From positions 248,001 through 312,000 of the forward strand of contig NZ_FNVA01000008.1 in the NCBI RefSeq assembly GCF_900108185.1: DNA of 64,000 nt. The letters run 5' to 3'. Shown here one piece after another: positions 8,758-18,006 of the stretch (positions are counted from its first letter, which is position 1; each line of letters starts with the position of its first letter). The stretch is from Bryocella elongata. Lineage in GTDB: Bacteria; Acidobacteriota; Terriglobia; Terriglobales; Acidobacteriaceae. The position numbers and the translations under genes were made by a program. The notes under the pieces are model-generated. The model was not told the DNA's origin and did no database searches. It worked only from the letters and a program-made list of their open reading frames with translations.

Positions 8758-9597
8758 ATGATCGTTGACTGTCATACACACCTGTGGCGTGCGGAGGACT
8801 GGAGCGAAGAGATGACGCGCGAGGCGTCGATTGCACGCGGCGGGCCGGCGCAGGTGGAGATCAGCGAAGAGGAGCACTGGGCGGCGATGGCCCCGGTGGA
8901 CAAGGCGATTGTGTTTGGCTTCCACTCCAAGCACCTTGGGCTGGTGGTGCCGAACGATCGCGTGAAGTCGTATGTGGCGAAGCATCCGGAGAAGCTGATC
9001 GGGTTTGCTTGCCTGGACCCGAATGAGCCGGACTATCTCGACGAGATGGAGAAGGTGTTTCTCAAGGATGGGTTTCGCGGGCTGAAGCTCGCGCCAATCT
9101 ATCAGAACTACCACGTGATGGATGAGCGGATGCAGCCGGTGTATGCGTTCTGCGAGAAGCATGGGATTCCGGCGCTGGTGCACCAGGGGACGACGTTTCC
9201 GCGGCGAGCGCCGCTGAAGTATGCGCTGCCGATCGACCTCGAAGATGTGGCGATGGCGTATCCGAAGCTGAAGATGGTGATCGCGCACATGGGGCATCCG
9301 TGGGTGGAGGATGCGGTGGTGCTGATCCGCAAGCAGCCCAATGTGTATGCGGACATCTCGGCGCTGTACTACAGGCCGTGGCAGTTCTGGAATGCGTTGA
9401 TGCTGGCGCAGGAGTATGGCTGCGGACACAAGCTGCTGCTGGGCTCGGACTATCCGTTTACGACGCCGGGGGACACGATGGCGGCGCTGCGGAACGTGAA
9501 CCACATCACGGGGAACTCGGGGCTGCCGCGGATCCGCGAGGAGCTGATCGAGGGGATGATCGAGCGGGACACGCTGGCTTGCCTGGGGATCGGGTAG
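8758..9597 (+). CDS. Amidohydrolase-2 (ACMSD-like) family metal-dependent hydrolase
   Basis: A 279-residue TIM-barrel hydrolase or decarboxylase. Metal-site residues are MIVDCHTHLW at the N terminus, the His of LVHQGTTF, the His of VIAHMGHPWVE and the Asp of LLGSDYPFTTPG. The start is the ATG at MIVDCHTHLW, preceded by GGAGGGG; the longer open frame upstream carries no conserved sequence. The family covers 2-pyrone-4,6-dicarboxylate and o-pyrocatechuate-type decarboxylases and lactone hydrolases, and the substrate cannot be read. It is transcribed divergently from the D-aminoacylase and 78 bases before the GHL10-like gene. Confidence 0.85.
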   Translation: MIVDCHTHLWRAEDWSEEMTREASIARGGPAQVEISEEEHWAAMAPVDKAIVFGFHSKHLGLVVPNDRVKSYVAKHPEKLIGFACLDPNEPDYLDEMEKVFLKDGFRGLKLAPIYQNYHVMDERMQPVYAFCEKHGIPALVHQGTTFPRRAPLKYALPIDLEDVAMAYPKLKMVIAHMGHPWVEDAVVLIRKQPNVYADISALYYRPWQFWNALMLAQEYGCGHKLLLGSDYPFTTPGDTMAALRNVNHITGNSGLPRIREELIEGMIERDTLACLGIG

Positions 9598-9675
9598 GAG
9601 CGAATCGTCCATTGGGTTGAACTGCGGGGCTGCGAGCAGCAGCGTGAGTGGGCGTGCATGCGATAGAGTGCGGCC

Positions 9676-10857
9676 ATGCCATTGTTTGGAAGTTCTGTCA
9701 GCCGTCGTCGTCTGTTGCAGCTGGTCTCTTCAGCGTCCGTCGCGGGTGTGTTGCGAGCGGAGACGCCGCAGGCCGCGAAGCCTGTTCCTTCGAAGGTGCT
9801 GACTGCGCCGCGTCCTGCGCGCGAGGTGCGTGCGATCTGGGTGCATCCGGAGGCCCACATTGCCGCGGATGAGACGCAGGGCAAGACGCAGATCCGGGAG
9901 ATGGTACAGAGGTTTGCGAAGGCAAACTTCAACACGCTGTTTCCGTGGACGGTGAGCGGGTACCTGGCGGCGCTGGAGCATGAAGCGTATCGCGAGAAGC
10001 ATCCGCTGGCGCGTTGGGATGCGCTGGGTGTGCTGGTGGAAGAGGCTGCGCGCGAGGGCCTCGATGTCGACATGTGGTACAGCTTCACGGACTATCGCGA
10101 GGCCGATTCGCCGGAGTTCGATCCGAAGCTGGGGGGCGATCCTGCGTGGATGGCGAAGCGGCTGGACGAGCTGGTGCCGGACCAGAAGCTGATGAAGCTG
10201 GAGGACAAGCATCAGCAGAATGTTTGTCCGCAGCACTACAAGGCGCGGGCTTGGATGCAGGCGCAGTTGAAATCGACGATGGCGCGGTATCCCAAGCTGC
10301 ATGGGCTGCAGATTGAAGAGCCGGGCTATGGGACGAAGGGCTACTGCGTCTGCGAGCTGTGCCGCCATGTTTACGAGCAGCTGCACGGACGCAAGCTGAC
10401 CGAGGTGCTGGACAGCGACACGGCGGAGGACTTCCGCACGCTGGGCAACAGCGCGATGATCGAAGAGCTGCGGGCGATGTTTACGGGCACGAAGCTGCAA
10501 CTCGCGGCGAACGGCGGCCATGACTGGCGGCACGATCGGATTCGCGGGCGGGATTGGGGACGGTGGGGAGCTTCGGGCTGGCTGAGTTACTACATCCCGC
10601 AGGTGTATGTGCCGGACGTGGCGACGTTCCGGAGCCAGTTGCAGCGGACGCTGGATGACATTGGAGCGGAGTGCCCTGTGTACGCGGGCATGGCGCTCGC
10701 CTCCACCTCAGGCAATACGACGGCAGCGATGCTGGGGCAGCAGATTGAAGCGGCGCGGGAGATGGGCGCGCCGGGAGTGGCGCTGTTTCATGGCGCGGCC
10801 TTCAAAGATGAGGACCTTGCGGCGTTGCGTGCGGGCGTGTTCCGCAGGCCGGCGTAG
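9676..10857 (+). CDS. Tat-exported GHL10-like putative glycoside hydrolase
   Basis: A 393-residue protein with a twin-arginine signal (SVSRRRLLQLVSSASVAGVL). The mature part starts EVRAIWVHPEAH and continues with FAKANFNTLFPW, matching the opening strand and helix of the glycosyl-hydrolase-like family 10 (DUF187) TIM barrel. The GLQIEEPGYGTKGYC stretch carries acidic residues at a position suited to catalysis. The enzyme should act in the periplasm on an unknown glycan. A terminator lies 31 bases after the stop. The family match is moderate and the activity is undemonstrated. Confidence 0.65.
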   Translation: MPLFGSSVSRRRLLQLVSSASVAGVLRAETPQAAKPVPSKVLTAPRPAREVRAIWVHPEAHIAADETQGKTQIREMVQRFAKANFNTLFPWTVSGYLAALEHEAYREKHPLARWDALGVLVEEAAREGLDVDMWYSFTDYREADSPEFDPKLGGDPAWMAKRLDELVPDQKLMKLEDKHQQNVCPQHYKARAWMQAQLKSTMARYPKLHGLQIEEPGYGTKGYCVCELCRHVYEQLHGRKLTEVLDSDTAEDFRTLGNSAMIEELRAMFTGTKLQLAANGGHDWRHDRIRGRDWGRWGASGWLSYYIPQVYVPDVATFRSQLQRTLDDIGAECPVYAGMALASTSGNTTAAMLGQQIEAAREMGAPGVALFHGAAFKDEDLAALRAGVFRRPA

Positions 10858-10887
10858 CGAGGGCCAGAGATCTCCTGAAACGCTGGC

Positions 10888-10912
10888 GCGGGCCTCGATG
10901 AGGCCCGCTTTT
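10888..10912 (+). terminator. Rho-independent terminator after the GHL10-like gene
   Basis: An 8-bp stem GCGGGCCT (10888-10895) pairs with AGGCCCGC (10901-10908) around a 5-base loop and is followed by TTTT. It lies between two convergent genes and reads as a plus-strand terminator. Confidence 0.75.
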
Positions 10913-10917
10913 GCGCG

Positions 10918-12996
10918 TTAGCGGACGGCGAGGACGTCGGTGAGTGTGGGGCGGGGATCGCCGGGTTTGAAGTCGCGGCATACGGTCCAGACGGAGGCCT
11001 GGAAGCGACGCCAGTACTCCTGCTCGGCGCGCCAGCGGGCCTGTGCGGTGGCGAGGCGGAAGGGTTTGTTGGAGCGGAGCCAGGCGGCGCTGTAGTCCTG
11101 TTCGAGTTCGCCGGAGAGATCGAGGAGATCGCCGACGCGGCTGTGGTTGCGGGCGCTGGTCTCGCGCTTGAGGAGATAGGAGATGTCGTCGGGCTTCGGT
11201 TGCTGCGGGAGCGCGTCGAAGTTGTCGGCGATCTCGATGGCGTACTCGAACTTCATGGCGGCGAAGTCGAGCATCCGTGCGCCGAGCTGGAGGTCCTGAG
11301 TGGTCTGCTGAGCCTCAGGGCTTGTGGCGGCGAGATGTTCGAGGGCGGATTCGGCGGCGAGGCGGGCGTCGCGGAGTTCCGTGCGATGGGTGCGTACGCG
11401 GGCGAGCGTGGAGGCATGGAAGGGATCATCCCACATGCGGAAGCTGGTCTCGGAGCCAAGGGCGCCGCGTAGCTTCGATTGCGCTTGTGCGATAGCGGTG
11501 AGAGCGGCAGCGATGTGGGGAGCGTCGGCTGCGGTGGACGTGGTGTGCGCGTAGGCCGCGAAGAAGGTGCCGGGGTGCATGGGCGTGGACTGCCAGGCGG
11601 CTGCGGCGCCGTAGGCGATGGCGGCATCGGCTTCGCGATGGATGGCCTGCGCGGAGTCGGACCACATGGTGTTGAGCAGGCCGATGGCTCCGGCTTTGCG
11701 ACCGGCGGCGAGCATGCCATCGATGTTGATGAAGGTGGTGTCGAAGTCGGGAGCGATGTTGTCCCAGTCAGAGATGCCGGAGGCGACGACGATGGGGACG
11801 TGGTTGGCGGCGAAGAGATCGAGCAGGCCGGAGTAGTCAGAGCGTGCGTCGTAGAACCAGGGCGCGGCGATGGCGTTCTTCGGAAGGCCGGCGGCGAGGC
11901 CGGGGTACTTGTTGAAGATGTAGGCGCCTTCGTCGATGTCGGCCCAGAAGAGCGGGCGTTTGCCGAGTGCTGCGGCCTTGGCGGCGAGGTGATGCAGGTG
12001 TTGCAGCCAAAGGTCTCCGGGTGAGGTTCCTGCTGTGTTGTGGTGCGCGCGTTCTAGCTCAAAGGGTTCGTCGAAGCCGATGTGCAGCCACGGACTGGGG
12101 AAGAGGGCGGCGTACTGCTCGAGCCAATCGTCGAGGAGCTTCTGGACCTTGGGATCAGCGGGATTGGCTTCGCCGCCGTGCGGGAGCGCGGACTCGTCGC
12201 TGTACTGCTCGGTGCGGAAGAGATCGTGGAGATGACCGAAGAGCTCGACGCAGGGGACGACATCGATGTGGCGGGCCGCGGCGTAGGCGACGATCTCGCG
12301 GATGTCAGCGGCAGACCAGTTGGAGGTCTTGTGGAGCAAGGGATAGCCGCGAAGGTCGAGGTCGGTTTCGACGTAGAAGAAGTACTGATTGGCCTTGAAG
12401 CGGGCGAAGAGATCGAGCTGGCGTTCGACTTCCGCGACGGTGGGGATGGCGCCGTGGCTGATGTCCATCATGAAGCCGCGATAGGGCAGCGAGGGGAGGT
12501 CGGAGATCTCGGCGAAGGGCAGTGAGGCTTGTGTGCCGGTGGTGTTGAGGAGTTGCGTGAGTGTCTCGACGGCATAGAAGAGGCCGGCGGAGGCGTTGCC
12601 CGTGAGTGTGACGCCGGTGCGGGAGATGGAGAGCCGATAGGCCTCGCGGGAGCTGGGCGAAGCGGCGTCATTGATGCCGGGAAGCTGGCCGCCTGGAGCT
12701 TTCTGCACGAGATGAAGCGGCAGCGAGGCGACGGTAGGGTGTGAGTTGCAATGCGCCTGGAGGAGCTGCTGCGTGGCGTTGAGAGCCTGCGGATCGACGC
12801 CGGGGTCTGCCTGGAGCGAGAGCTCACAGAGCGGAAGCGAGCCGTTGGAGAAAGAGGCTTGCTGTGCTGCGGGCAGCAACACCGGAGGGGCGGTGGGCTG
12901 CTGGGCGCTGGCGAGGTTCGTCGCGCCGGCGGCGGTGATTACCGTGAGCAGAGCGAGGGCGCGACGGGGCATCGTGTAACGGCGAGACGGCTGCAT
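10918..12996 (-). CDS. Exported beta-N-acetylhexosaminidase, GH20 family
   Basis: A protein of about 692 residues with a Sec signal (ALALLTVITAAGATNLASAQ), a GH20b-type N-terminal domain (to about residue 170) and a GH20 barrel. The barrel is recognised by SLPYRGFMMDISHGAIPTVAEV and the catalytic Asp-Glu pair in WLHIGFDEPFELE (usually HIGGDE). It should release terminal N-acetylhexosamine from glycans or peptidoglycan/chitin fragments in the periplasm. A long helical C-terminal part follows the barrel. The start is uncertain: ATG at 12996 or 12972, with the second giving a shorter n-region; neither has a strong ribosome binding site. Confidence 0.82.
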   Translation of the reverse strand: MQPSRRYTMPRRALALLTVITAAGATNLASAQQPTAPPVLLPAAQQASFSNGSLPLCELSLQADPGVDPQALNATQQLLQAHCNSHPTVASLPLHLVQKAPGGQLPGINDAASPSSREAYRLSISRTGVTLTGNASAGLFYAVETLTQLLNTTGTQASLPFAEISDLPSLPYRGFMMDISHGAIPTVAEVERQLDLFARFKANQYFFYVETDLDLRGYPLLHKTSNWSAADIREIVAYAAARHIDVVPCVELFGHLHDLFRTEQYSDESALPHGGEANPADPKVQKLLDDWLEQYAALFPSPWLHIGFDEPFELERAHHNTAGTSPGDLWLQHLHHLAAKAAALGKRPLFWADIDEGAYIFNKYPGLAAGLPKNAIAAPWFYDARSDYSGLLDLFAANHVPIVVASGISDWDNIAPDFDTTFINIDGMLAAGRKAGAIGLLNTMWSDSAQAIHREADAAIAYGAAAAWQSTPMHPGTFFAAYAHTTSTAADAPHIAAALTAIAQAQSKLRGALGSETSFRMWDDPFHASTLARVRTHRTELRDARLAAESALEHLAATSPEAQQTTQDLQLGARMLDFAAMKFEYAIEIADNFDALPQQPKPDDISYLLKRETSARNHSRVGDLLDLSGELEQDYSAAWLRSNKPFRLATAQARWRAEQEYWRRFQASVWTVCRDFKPGDPRPTLTDVLAVR

Positions 12997-13299
12997 GATG
13001 ACTGAGGATATCGCGCAGCGTGCAGCGTTGAGAGCGTTACAGCGCTGTTGGGAGGCTTGTGCGAGGGCTTTGTCCAAGGCGATGGACGAATGGGCTCTTG
13101 TGACGCGATTCTGCTTGGCTGTTCATCGGGAAATCGCGAAAGTGGGTTAACGCTCGTCGGCAACAGAGAAGAAGGAAGGGGCAGCATGCGGCCGCATGGG
13201 CACCCTATTCTCCATTTCTTGTGTTGTGCAGCAAGGAAGCGAGTGACGATTTCGAAGTTTCAGGTTCCGTAGTTCCATCTTGAATTGAGGAAGACTGCC
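12997..13299. other. Intergenic region between GH20 and TonB receptor 1 (divergent promoters)
   Basis: About 300 bases without a convincing gene separate two divergently transcribed genes, so both promoters should lie here. The one structured element seen is a 14-base perfect palindrome, CATGCGGCCGCATG, at 13185-13198, about 100 bases upstream of the receptor ATG; it could be an operator. GAGGAAG at the right edge is the receptor ribosome binding site. No riboswitch or RNA gene was recognised. Confidence 0.4.
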
Positions 13300-16200
13300 A
13301 TGAAACGCAACGCTTTGGCCTCCCTGTTCGCCCTGTGTTGGCTTGGTCTCGCTCCGGCGATGGCCACCGCACAGACAGTCTCTGGCTCGCTCACCGGGCA
13401 GGTTACGGACGCCAGTGGCGCTGCCGTATCGAACGCGAAGGTGACGGTGCGGAACCTCGCGACGAACCAGACGCTCTCGGTAACGACGAGCGGCGACGGT
13501 ACGTATACGCTGCCCAACCTTGATCCTGCGATGTACGAGATTACGATTGCGGCGCCTGGATTCGAGAAGGCGACGCTGTCGAGCGTGAAGCTGCTGTTGA
13601 GCTCGACGGTACGCAATGATGTGAAGCTGACGGTGGGATCCGAAGCGCAGACGGTGAATGTGACGGGATCTCCGGACTCGATCACGACGGACTCGGGCGC
13701 GATCGGCGATGTGATTGAGTCGCAGGCGATCGAGCGTTTGCCGCTGAATGGCCGCACGATTGACCGTGTGCTGACGTATGTTGCGGGCAACACGAGCGAC
13801 AGCCCGTCCTCGCCGAATATTGGCGGCGGCCTGCGCTGGGGGGGAACGTATTACACGGTGGACGGTGTGCCGTTCAACGATCTGGGCAACGGCGCGGCGG
13901 CTTACTCCTACAACACGAACCTGACGACACTGCCTTCGACGGAGACGGTGGCCGAGGTGAAGGTGGAGAGCAGCCTTGCACCGGCGGAGTATGAGGGCGG
14001 CACGGCGATCCAGGTGGCGACCAAGTCCGGCTCGAACAAGTTTCATGGCACGGCGTATGAGTTCAACCGCAACCGGGCGTATGCGGCGCGCAGCTACTTC
14101 TCTCCTGCGCCGCTGCTGAAGCCGCAGCTGAACCGCAATGAGTTCGGCGGCGTGCTGGGTGGACCGATCTGGAAGGACAAGACGTTCTTCTTTGGCGCGG
14201 CCGAGGCACTGCTGCAGCGGCAGGGCAGCGTGTACACCTTCACGGTCCCTACGGACGCGCAGCGCGGCGGAGACTTCTCAGCCTATGCGCCGTTGACGGA
14301 CCCCAACACGGGTCTGCCGTTCGCGGGCAACAAGCTGCCGTACATCGATGCGCGCGCGGCGACGATTCTTTCCTATGTGCCGCATGCGAATCTCTCGGGA
14401 CTAACGAACAACCTGACGCAGAGCGTGCCCACGAAGTATGACGTGAAGCGCTACACGCTGCGGCTGGACCACAACCTGAACCGCGTGCACACGCTGACGC
14501 TGTCGGGAGCGTTGTCGATCGGCGATCCGTATTTTGCGCCGAACGGTACGCCGGCACAGTACGGCAACTACGAGAGCGCGGGCTACACGACGCAGTCCGC
14601 GCTGCTGCGGGACAACATGGTGTTCACGCCGCACCTGTTGAACGAAGCGCACTACTCGTACCTGAGCCATCGCAGCATCCGGAAGGGGCAGAACGGCAAC
14701 TTCGATCCGTACACGATCTTCCCGGGGCTCTATGGGCCGTTCGCGATCGGCGGTCTGCCGACGGTTTCGATGACGGGCTACACGGGCATTGGGGACACGG
14801 GCAGCTCGGGTCACTCGCCGGAGACGACGCAGCAGATCCTGGATAACGTGACGCTGGTTCACGGCAAGCACACGATGAAGTTCGGCGCGGCGGTGAACTT
14901 CAACGGGCTGGCGATCAAGAGCGGCACGAGCTCGTCGACGCTGGGAACGTTCGGCTTCACGGGACGGTACACGGCGAATACGGCGAATCCCACGGGCAAC
15001 GCGTTTGCGGACTTCCTGCTGGGCTACGCGAACACCACAACGCGCGCGACGCCGCAGATCCCGATCTACCTGAAGTACCAGAACTACGCGTTCTTCGGAC
15101 AGGACGACTGGGTTGTGACGCCGCGCCTGACGCTGAACTTCGGCCTGCGTTACGTGCTGCAGACGTCGCCGACGGAGGCGAATGGGGCGTTCACGAACTT
15201 CGACTTCGCGAAGGGCGTCTATGTGATCCGGAGTGTCGGCGGACAGCTGCCTTCGACGGTGAACCAGACGGCGCTGTCGCTCTACCCGAACACGTATACG
15301 ACCTCAGAGCAGGATGGCTGGGGACAGAGCGTGCTGCAGACGGACAAGTCTGACTGGGGACCGCGGCTGGGCTTTGCGTATCGTCCGCTGAGTGGAGACA
15401 AGCTGGTGGTGCGCGGCGGCTACGGCATGTTCTACAACTTTGTGCCGACGTACATTGGCATTCGCCAGATCTCGCAGCTGAACTTCCCGTTCACGCTGAC
15501 GCAGTCTTACACGGCGTCGTCGTCGACGACACCGACGCTGACGCTGGCGAACCCGTTCCCGGGTACGGGCACGGTGAGCGCGAACCCGACGATCTACGCG
15601 GTGAACCGAGACCTGAAGAACACGCGCGTGCAGCAGTGGAATCTGTCAATGGAAGAGGCTCTGCCGAGCAACGTGGGACTGCGGGTGTCGTACGTGGGCA
15701 ACCAGGCCACGCATGCTCCCTGGTACTACTACGACAAGAACGAGCCGTACCCGATGCGTGCGTTGACGACGTTGCAGTCGGGGCGTCCGTACCAGCCGTG
15801 GGGCGATATCTACACGCTGGTGACGGAAGGCTTCTCGATTACGCACCAGCTGCAGATTGAAGCGACGAAGCGCACGGGGCATGGGCTGTACCTGCAGACC
15901 AGCTACACATGGGGCAAGTCGCTGGACAATGTGCCGATCACGTACGGTCCGCAGAATCCGGCTGACCCGTCCGGGGACTACAGCAACGGCGACGGCGAGC
16001 GTCATCACAACTTCTACTTCTCGGGAACGTATGAGCTTCCGATTCATCGCACGGGGTTCGGCTCGCGGCTGACGAATGGATGGTCGGTGAGCAGCCTGAC
16101 GCAGGTGCGCTCGGGTATTCCGTTCACGCCGACGTTCTCGATTGTGGGCAACGTGGGCTGGTATGCGACGCGGCCGAACATTGTTCCGGGTGTGGGGTAC

Positions 16201-16521
16201 TACTCGGGGGCGCACACGCTCTCGAAGTGGTTCAACCCTGCAGCGTTTACCGCGCCGACGCCGTATACGTTCGGCAATGCGCGCAGGAACATCCTGTTTG
16301 GACCGCACGAGATCGGCTTCGACGCGAGCCTGGAGAAGAAGACGACGATGCGGGACGGGGTTGACCTGCTGCTGCGGTTCGATGCCTTCAATGCGGTGAA
16401 CACGCCTAACTTCTCTACTCCTTCCTCGAACATTTCGGTGGGGAATGCGGGTGTGATCTCGGGCATCAACAGCACGACTCCGAATCGCCAGGTACAGATT
16501 GGCGGCAAGATCGTGTTCTAA
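13300..16521 (+). CDS. Oar-like TonB-dependent receptor with carboxypeptidase-regulatory-like domain, receptor 1
   Basis: A 1073-residue outer-membrane protein. After a signal peptide (ending ATAQ) comes a CarboxypepD_reg-like domain (VSGSLTGQVTDASGAAVSNAKVTVRNLATNQ, residues about 30-115). A plug-like part follows (QAIERLPLNGRTIDRVLTYVAGN and WGGTYYTVDGVPFND), then a long beta barrel ending in Phe (QIGGKIVF). This build is typical of acidobacterial Oar-type receptors thought to take up oligosaccharides or peptides. ATG 13300 is preferred because GAGGAAG precedes it by about 8 bases. It is followed by a 13-bp hairpin and by the aminotransferase/deacylase pair, which may use what it imports. 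Confidence 0.9.
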   Translation: MKRNALASLFALCWLGLAPAMATAQTVSGSLTGQVTDASGAAVSNAKVTVRNLATNQTLSVTTSGDGTYTLPNLDPAMYEITIAAPGFEKATLSSVKLLLSSTVRNDVKLTVGSEAQTVNVTGSPDSITTDSGAIGDVIESQAIERLPLNGRTIDRVLTYVAGNTSDSPSSPNIGGGLRWGGTYYTVDGVPFNDLGNGAAAYSYNTNLTTLPSTETVAEVKVESSLAPAEYEGGTAIQVATKSGSNKFHGTAYEFNRNRAYAARSYFSPAPLLKPQLNRNEFGGVLGGPIWKDKTFFFGAAEALLQRQGSVYTFTVPTDAQRGGDFSAYAPLTDPNTGLPFAGNKLPYIDARAATILSYVPHANLSGLTNNLTQSVPTKYDVKRYTLRLDHNLNRVHTLTLSGALSIGDPYFAPNGTPAQYGNYESAGYTTQSALLRDNMVFTPHLLNEAHYSYLSHRSIRKGQNGNFDPYTIFPGLYGPFAIGGLPTVSMTGYTGIGDTGSSGHSPETTQQILDNVTLVHGKHTMKFGAAVNFNGLAIKSGTSSSTLGTFGFTGRYTANTANPTGNAFADFLLGYANTTTRATPQIPIYLKYQNYAFFGQDDWVVTPRLTLNFGLRYVLQTSPTEANGAFTNFDFAKGVYVIRSVGGQLPSTVNQTALSLYPNTYTTSEQDGWGQSVLQTDKSDWGPRLGFAYRPLSGDKLVVRGGYGMFYNFVPTYIGIRQISQLNFPFTLTQSYTASSSTTPTLTLANPFPGTGTVSANPTIYAVNRDLKNTRVQQWNLSMEEALPSNVGLRVSYVGNQATHAPWYYYDKNEPYPMRALTTLQSGRPYQPWGDIYTLVTEGFSITHQLQIEATKRTGHGLYLQTSYTWGKSLDNVPITYGPQNPADPSGDYSNGDGERHHNFYFSGTYELPIHRTGFGSRLTNGWSVSSLTQVRSGIPFTPTFSIVGNVGWYATRPNIVPGVGYYSGAHTLSKWFNPAAFTAPTPYTFGNARRNILFGPHEIGFDASLEKKTTMRDGVDLLLRFDAFNAVNTPNFSTPSSNISVGNAGVISGINSTTPNRQVQIGGKIVF

Positions 16522-16530
16522 GTGACGGCA

Positions 16531-16566
16531 GGCGCGGAACCCCGGTCGAGGCTGGGGTTCCGCGCC
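16531..16566 (+). terminator. Strong hairpin after TonB receptor 1
   Basis: A perfect 13-bp stem, GGCGCGGAACCCC (16531-16543) with its complement at 16554-16566, closes a 10-base loop 9 bases after the receptor stop codon. There is no T-run behind it, so it may act as a processing or attenuation hairpin rather than a full terminator. Confidence 0.55.
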
Positions 16567-16660
16567 CGCGGCCTTGCTGCGGAGATGGGGCCTGTAGGCC
16601 CTGGCTGGGCTCCGCTGCATTGTGATTTCACGTTTGCTTCAACCCTTCTGGAAGAATTGC

Positions 16661-17989
16661 ATGTCGAGATTTACCAAGTCAGAAGCGCTTCTACGCGAGA
16701 ACGCGCGTTATATTCCGGGCGGAGTGGTTAGCACGAACCGGGCCGTGGATCCGCCGATTGTGTTCACGCGCGCACGGGGCGCAGAGATGTGGGACGTGGA
16801 TGGGAACCGGTTCCTGGACTACCACGCTGCGTTCGGGCCATACATCCTGGGTCATGGCGATGCTGCGGTCAACGCGGCGGTGTTGCAAGCGATTGCCGAG
16901 GACCGGAGCCTGTTCGGCTCCGGCAGCACGGAGCTTGAGGGCGAACTGGCGCGGCGTATCTGCGCGGCAGCGCCGTTTGTGGAGCGTGTGCAGCTGCTGA
17001 ACACGGGAAGCGAGGCGACGTACCAGGCGATTCGCCTGGCGCGTGCGTACACGGGGCGGGACCACATCATCAAGCCGCAGGGTGGCTATCATGGTTGGCA
17101 CAATGATGTGTCCTGCAACCTGATGACGCCGCTGGATCAGCTGGGACCGCGTCGGCCTGGCGAAGAGTATCCGTTTTTGCCGATCAGCGCCGGTATTCCC
17201 GAAGCGCACCAAGGTCTGGTTCATCCGGTCGGCTTCAACGATCTTGAGGCTGTTGAGGCTGTGTGCCGGAAATATCCTGTGGCGGCACTGATCACCGAGC
17301 CTATCCTGCAGAACATTGGCGTGGTGAAGCCGCAGGCTGGCTATCTCGAAGGCCTGCGGGCGTTGGCAGACAAGTATGGTTTTGTGCTGATCTTCGATGA
17401 GGTGAAGACGGGCTTCCGCCATGCGCTGGGTGGGTACTCGACCGTGTGTGGCGTGACGCCCGACCTGGTGACGTATGGAAAAGCCGTGGCCAACGGCTAT
17501 CCGCTGGGTGTGATCGGGGGACGCAAGGATCTTATGGATCTGTTTATCTCTCCGGATGCTTCGAAGCGCGTGCTACTGGCAGGAACGTACAACGGTCATC
17601 CGGTGACGGCTGCTGCCGGCATCGCGACGATTGATCGCCTGAGTGCGAACGACGGCCAGGTGTATCGCGACCTCGAGGTGCTGGGGGCTCGCATGCAGAG
17701 TGGCCTGGAGCGTGTGTTGCAGGATGCCGGTGTTGAGTCGGTGGTGGTGCGGCAAAGTTCGGCGTTCTGCATCTACTTCATGGATCACGCGCCCGTGGAC
17801 TGGCATGACCTGATTGAGAATCATGACGCGAAGCTGGACTCTCATCTGAGGCGTGAGCTACTGGACCAGGGAGTGTACTTCTTCCAGCTTCCGGTGAAGC
17901 AGTGCTCCATCTCGGCAGCGCATACGGAAGCTCACATCGACGAGACGATTGGTGCAGTGGCAAAGTGCCTGGCTTCGGTGCACGCGTAA
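16661..17989 (+). CDS. Class III PLP aminotransferase (glutamate-1-semialdehyde aminomutase-like), copy 1
   Basis: A 442-residue fold-type I PLP enzyme. Visible landmarks are NTGSEAT (phosphate binding, residues 114-120), IFDEVKTG with the cofactor Asp246, and TYGKAVANG with the Schiff-base Lys274. It resembles HemL but the setting is catabolic, next to a D-aminoacylase (17 bases downstream), so it is more likely a transaminase or aminomutase for a non-standard amino acid. The ATG at MSRFTKSEALL has GGAAGAA before it and matches the family N terminus; the longer open frame is not conserved-looking. A second class III enzyme is at 24465-25823. Confidence 0.85.
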   Translation: MSRFTKSEALLRENARYIPGGVVSTNRAVDPPIVFTRARGAEMWDVDGNRFLDYHAAFGPYILGHGDAAVNAAVLQAIAEDRSLFGSGSTELEGELARRICAAAPFVERVQLLNTGSEATYQAIRLARAYTGRDHIIKPQGGYHGWHNDVSCNLMTPLDQLGPRRPGEEYPFLPISAGIPEAHQGLVHPVGFNDLEAVEAVCRKYPVAALITEPILQNIGVVKPQAGYLEGLRALADKYGFVLIFDEVKTGFRHALGGYSTVCGVTPDLVTYGKAVANGYPLGVIGGRKDLMDLFISPDASKRVLLAGTYNGHPVTAAAGIATIDRLSANDGQVYRDLEVLGARMQSGLERVLQDAGVESVVVRQSSAFCIYFMDHAPVDWHDLIENHDAKLDSHLRRELLDQGVYFFQLPVKQCSISAAHTEAHIDETIGAVAKCLASVHA

Positions 17990-18006
17990 TCGACTAGGCT
18001 GAAGTG

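Noticed and set aside
16661-17989. Calling the class III aminotransferase hemL
   Set aside because: The fold matches, but two divergent copies lie in catabolic clusters with no tetrapyrrole genes, so a biosynthetic name is not supported.
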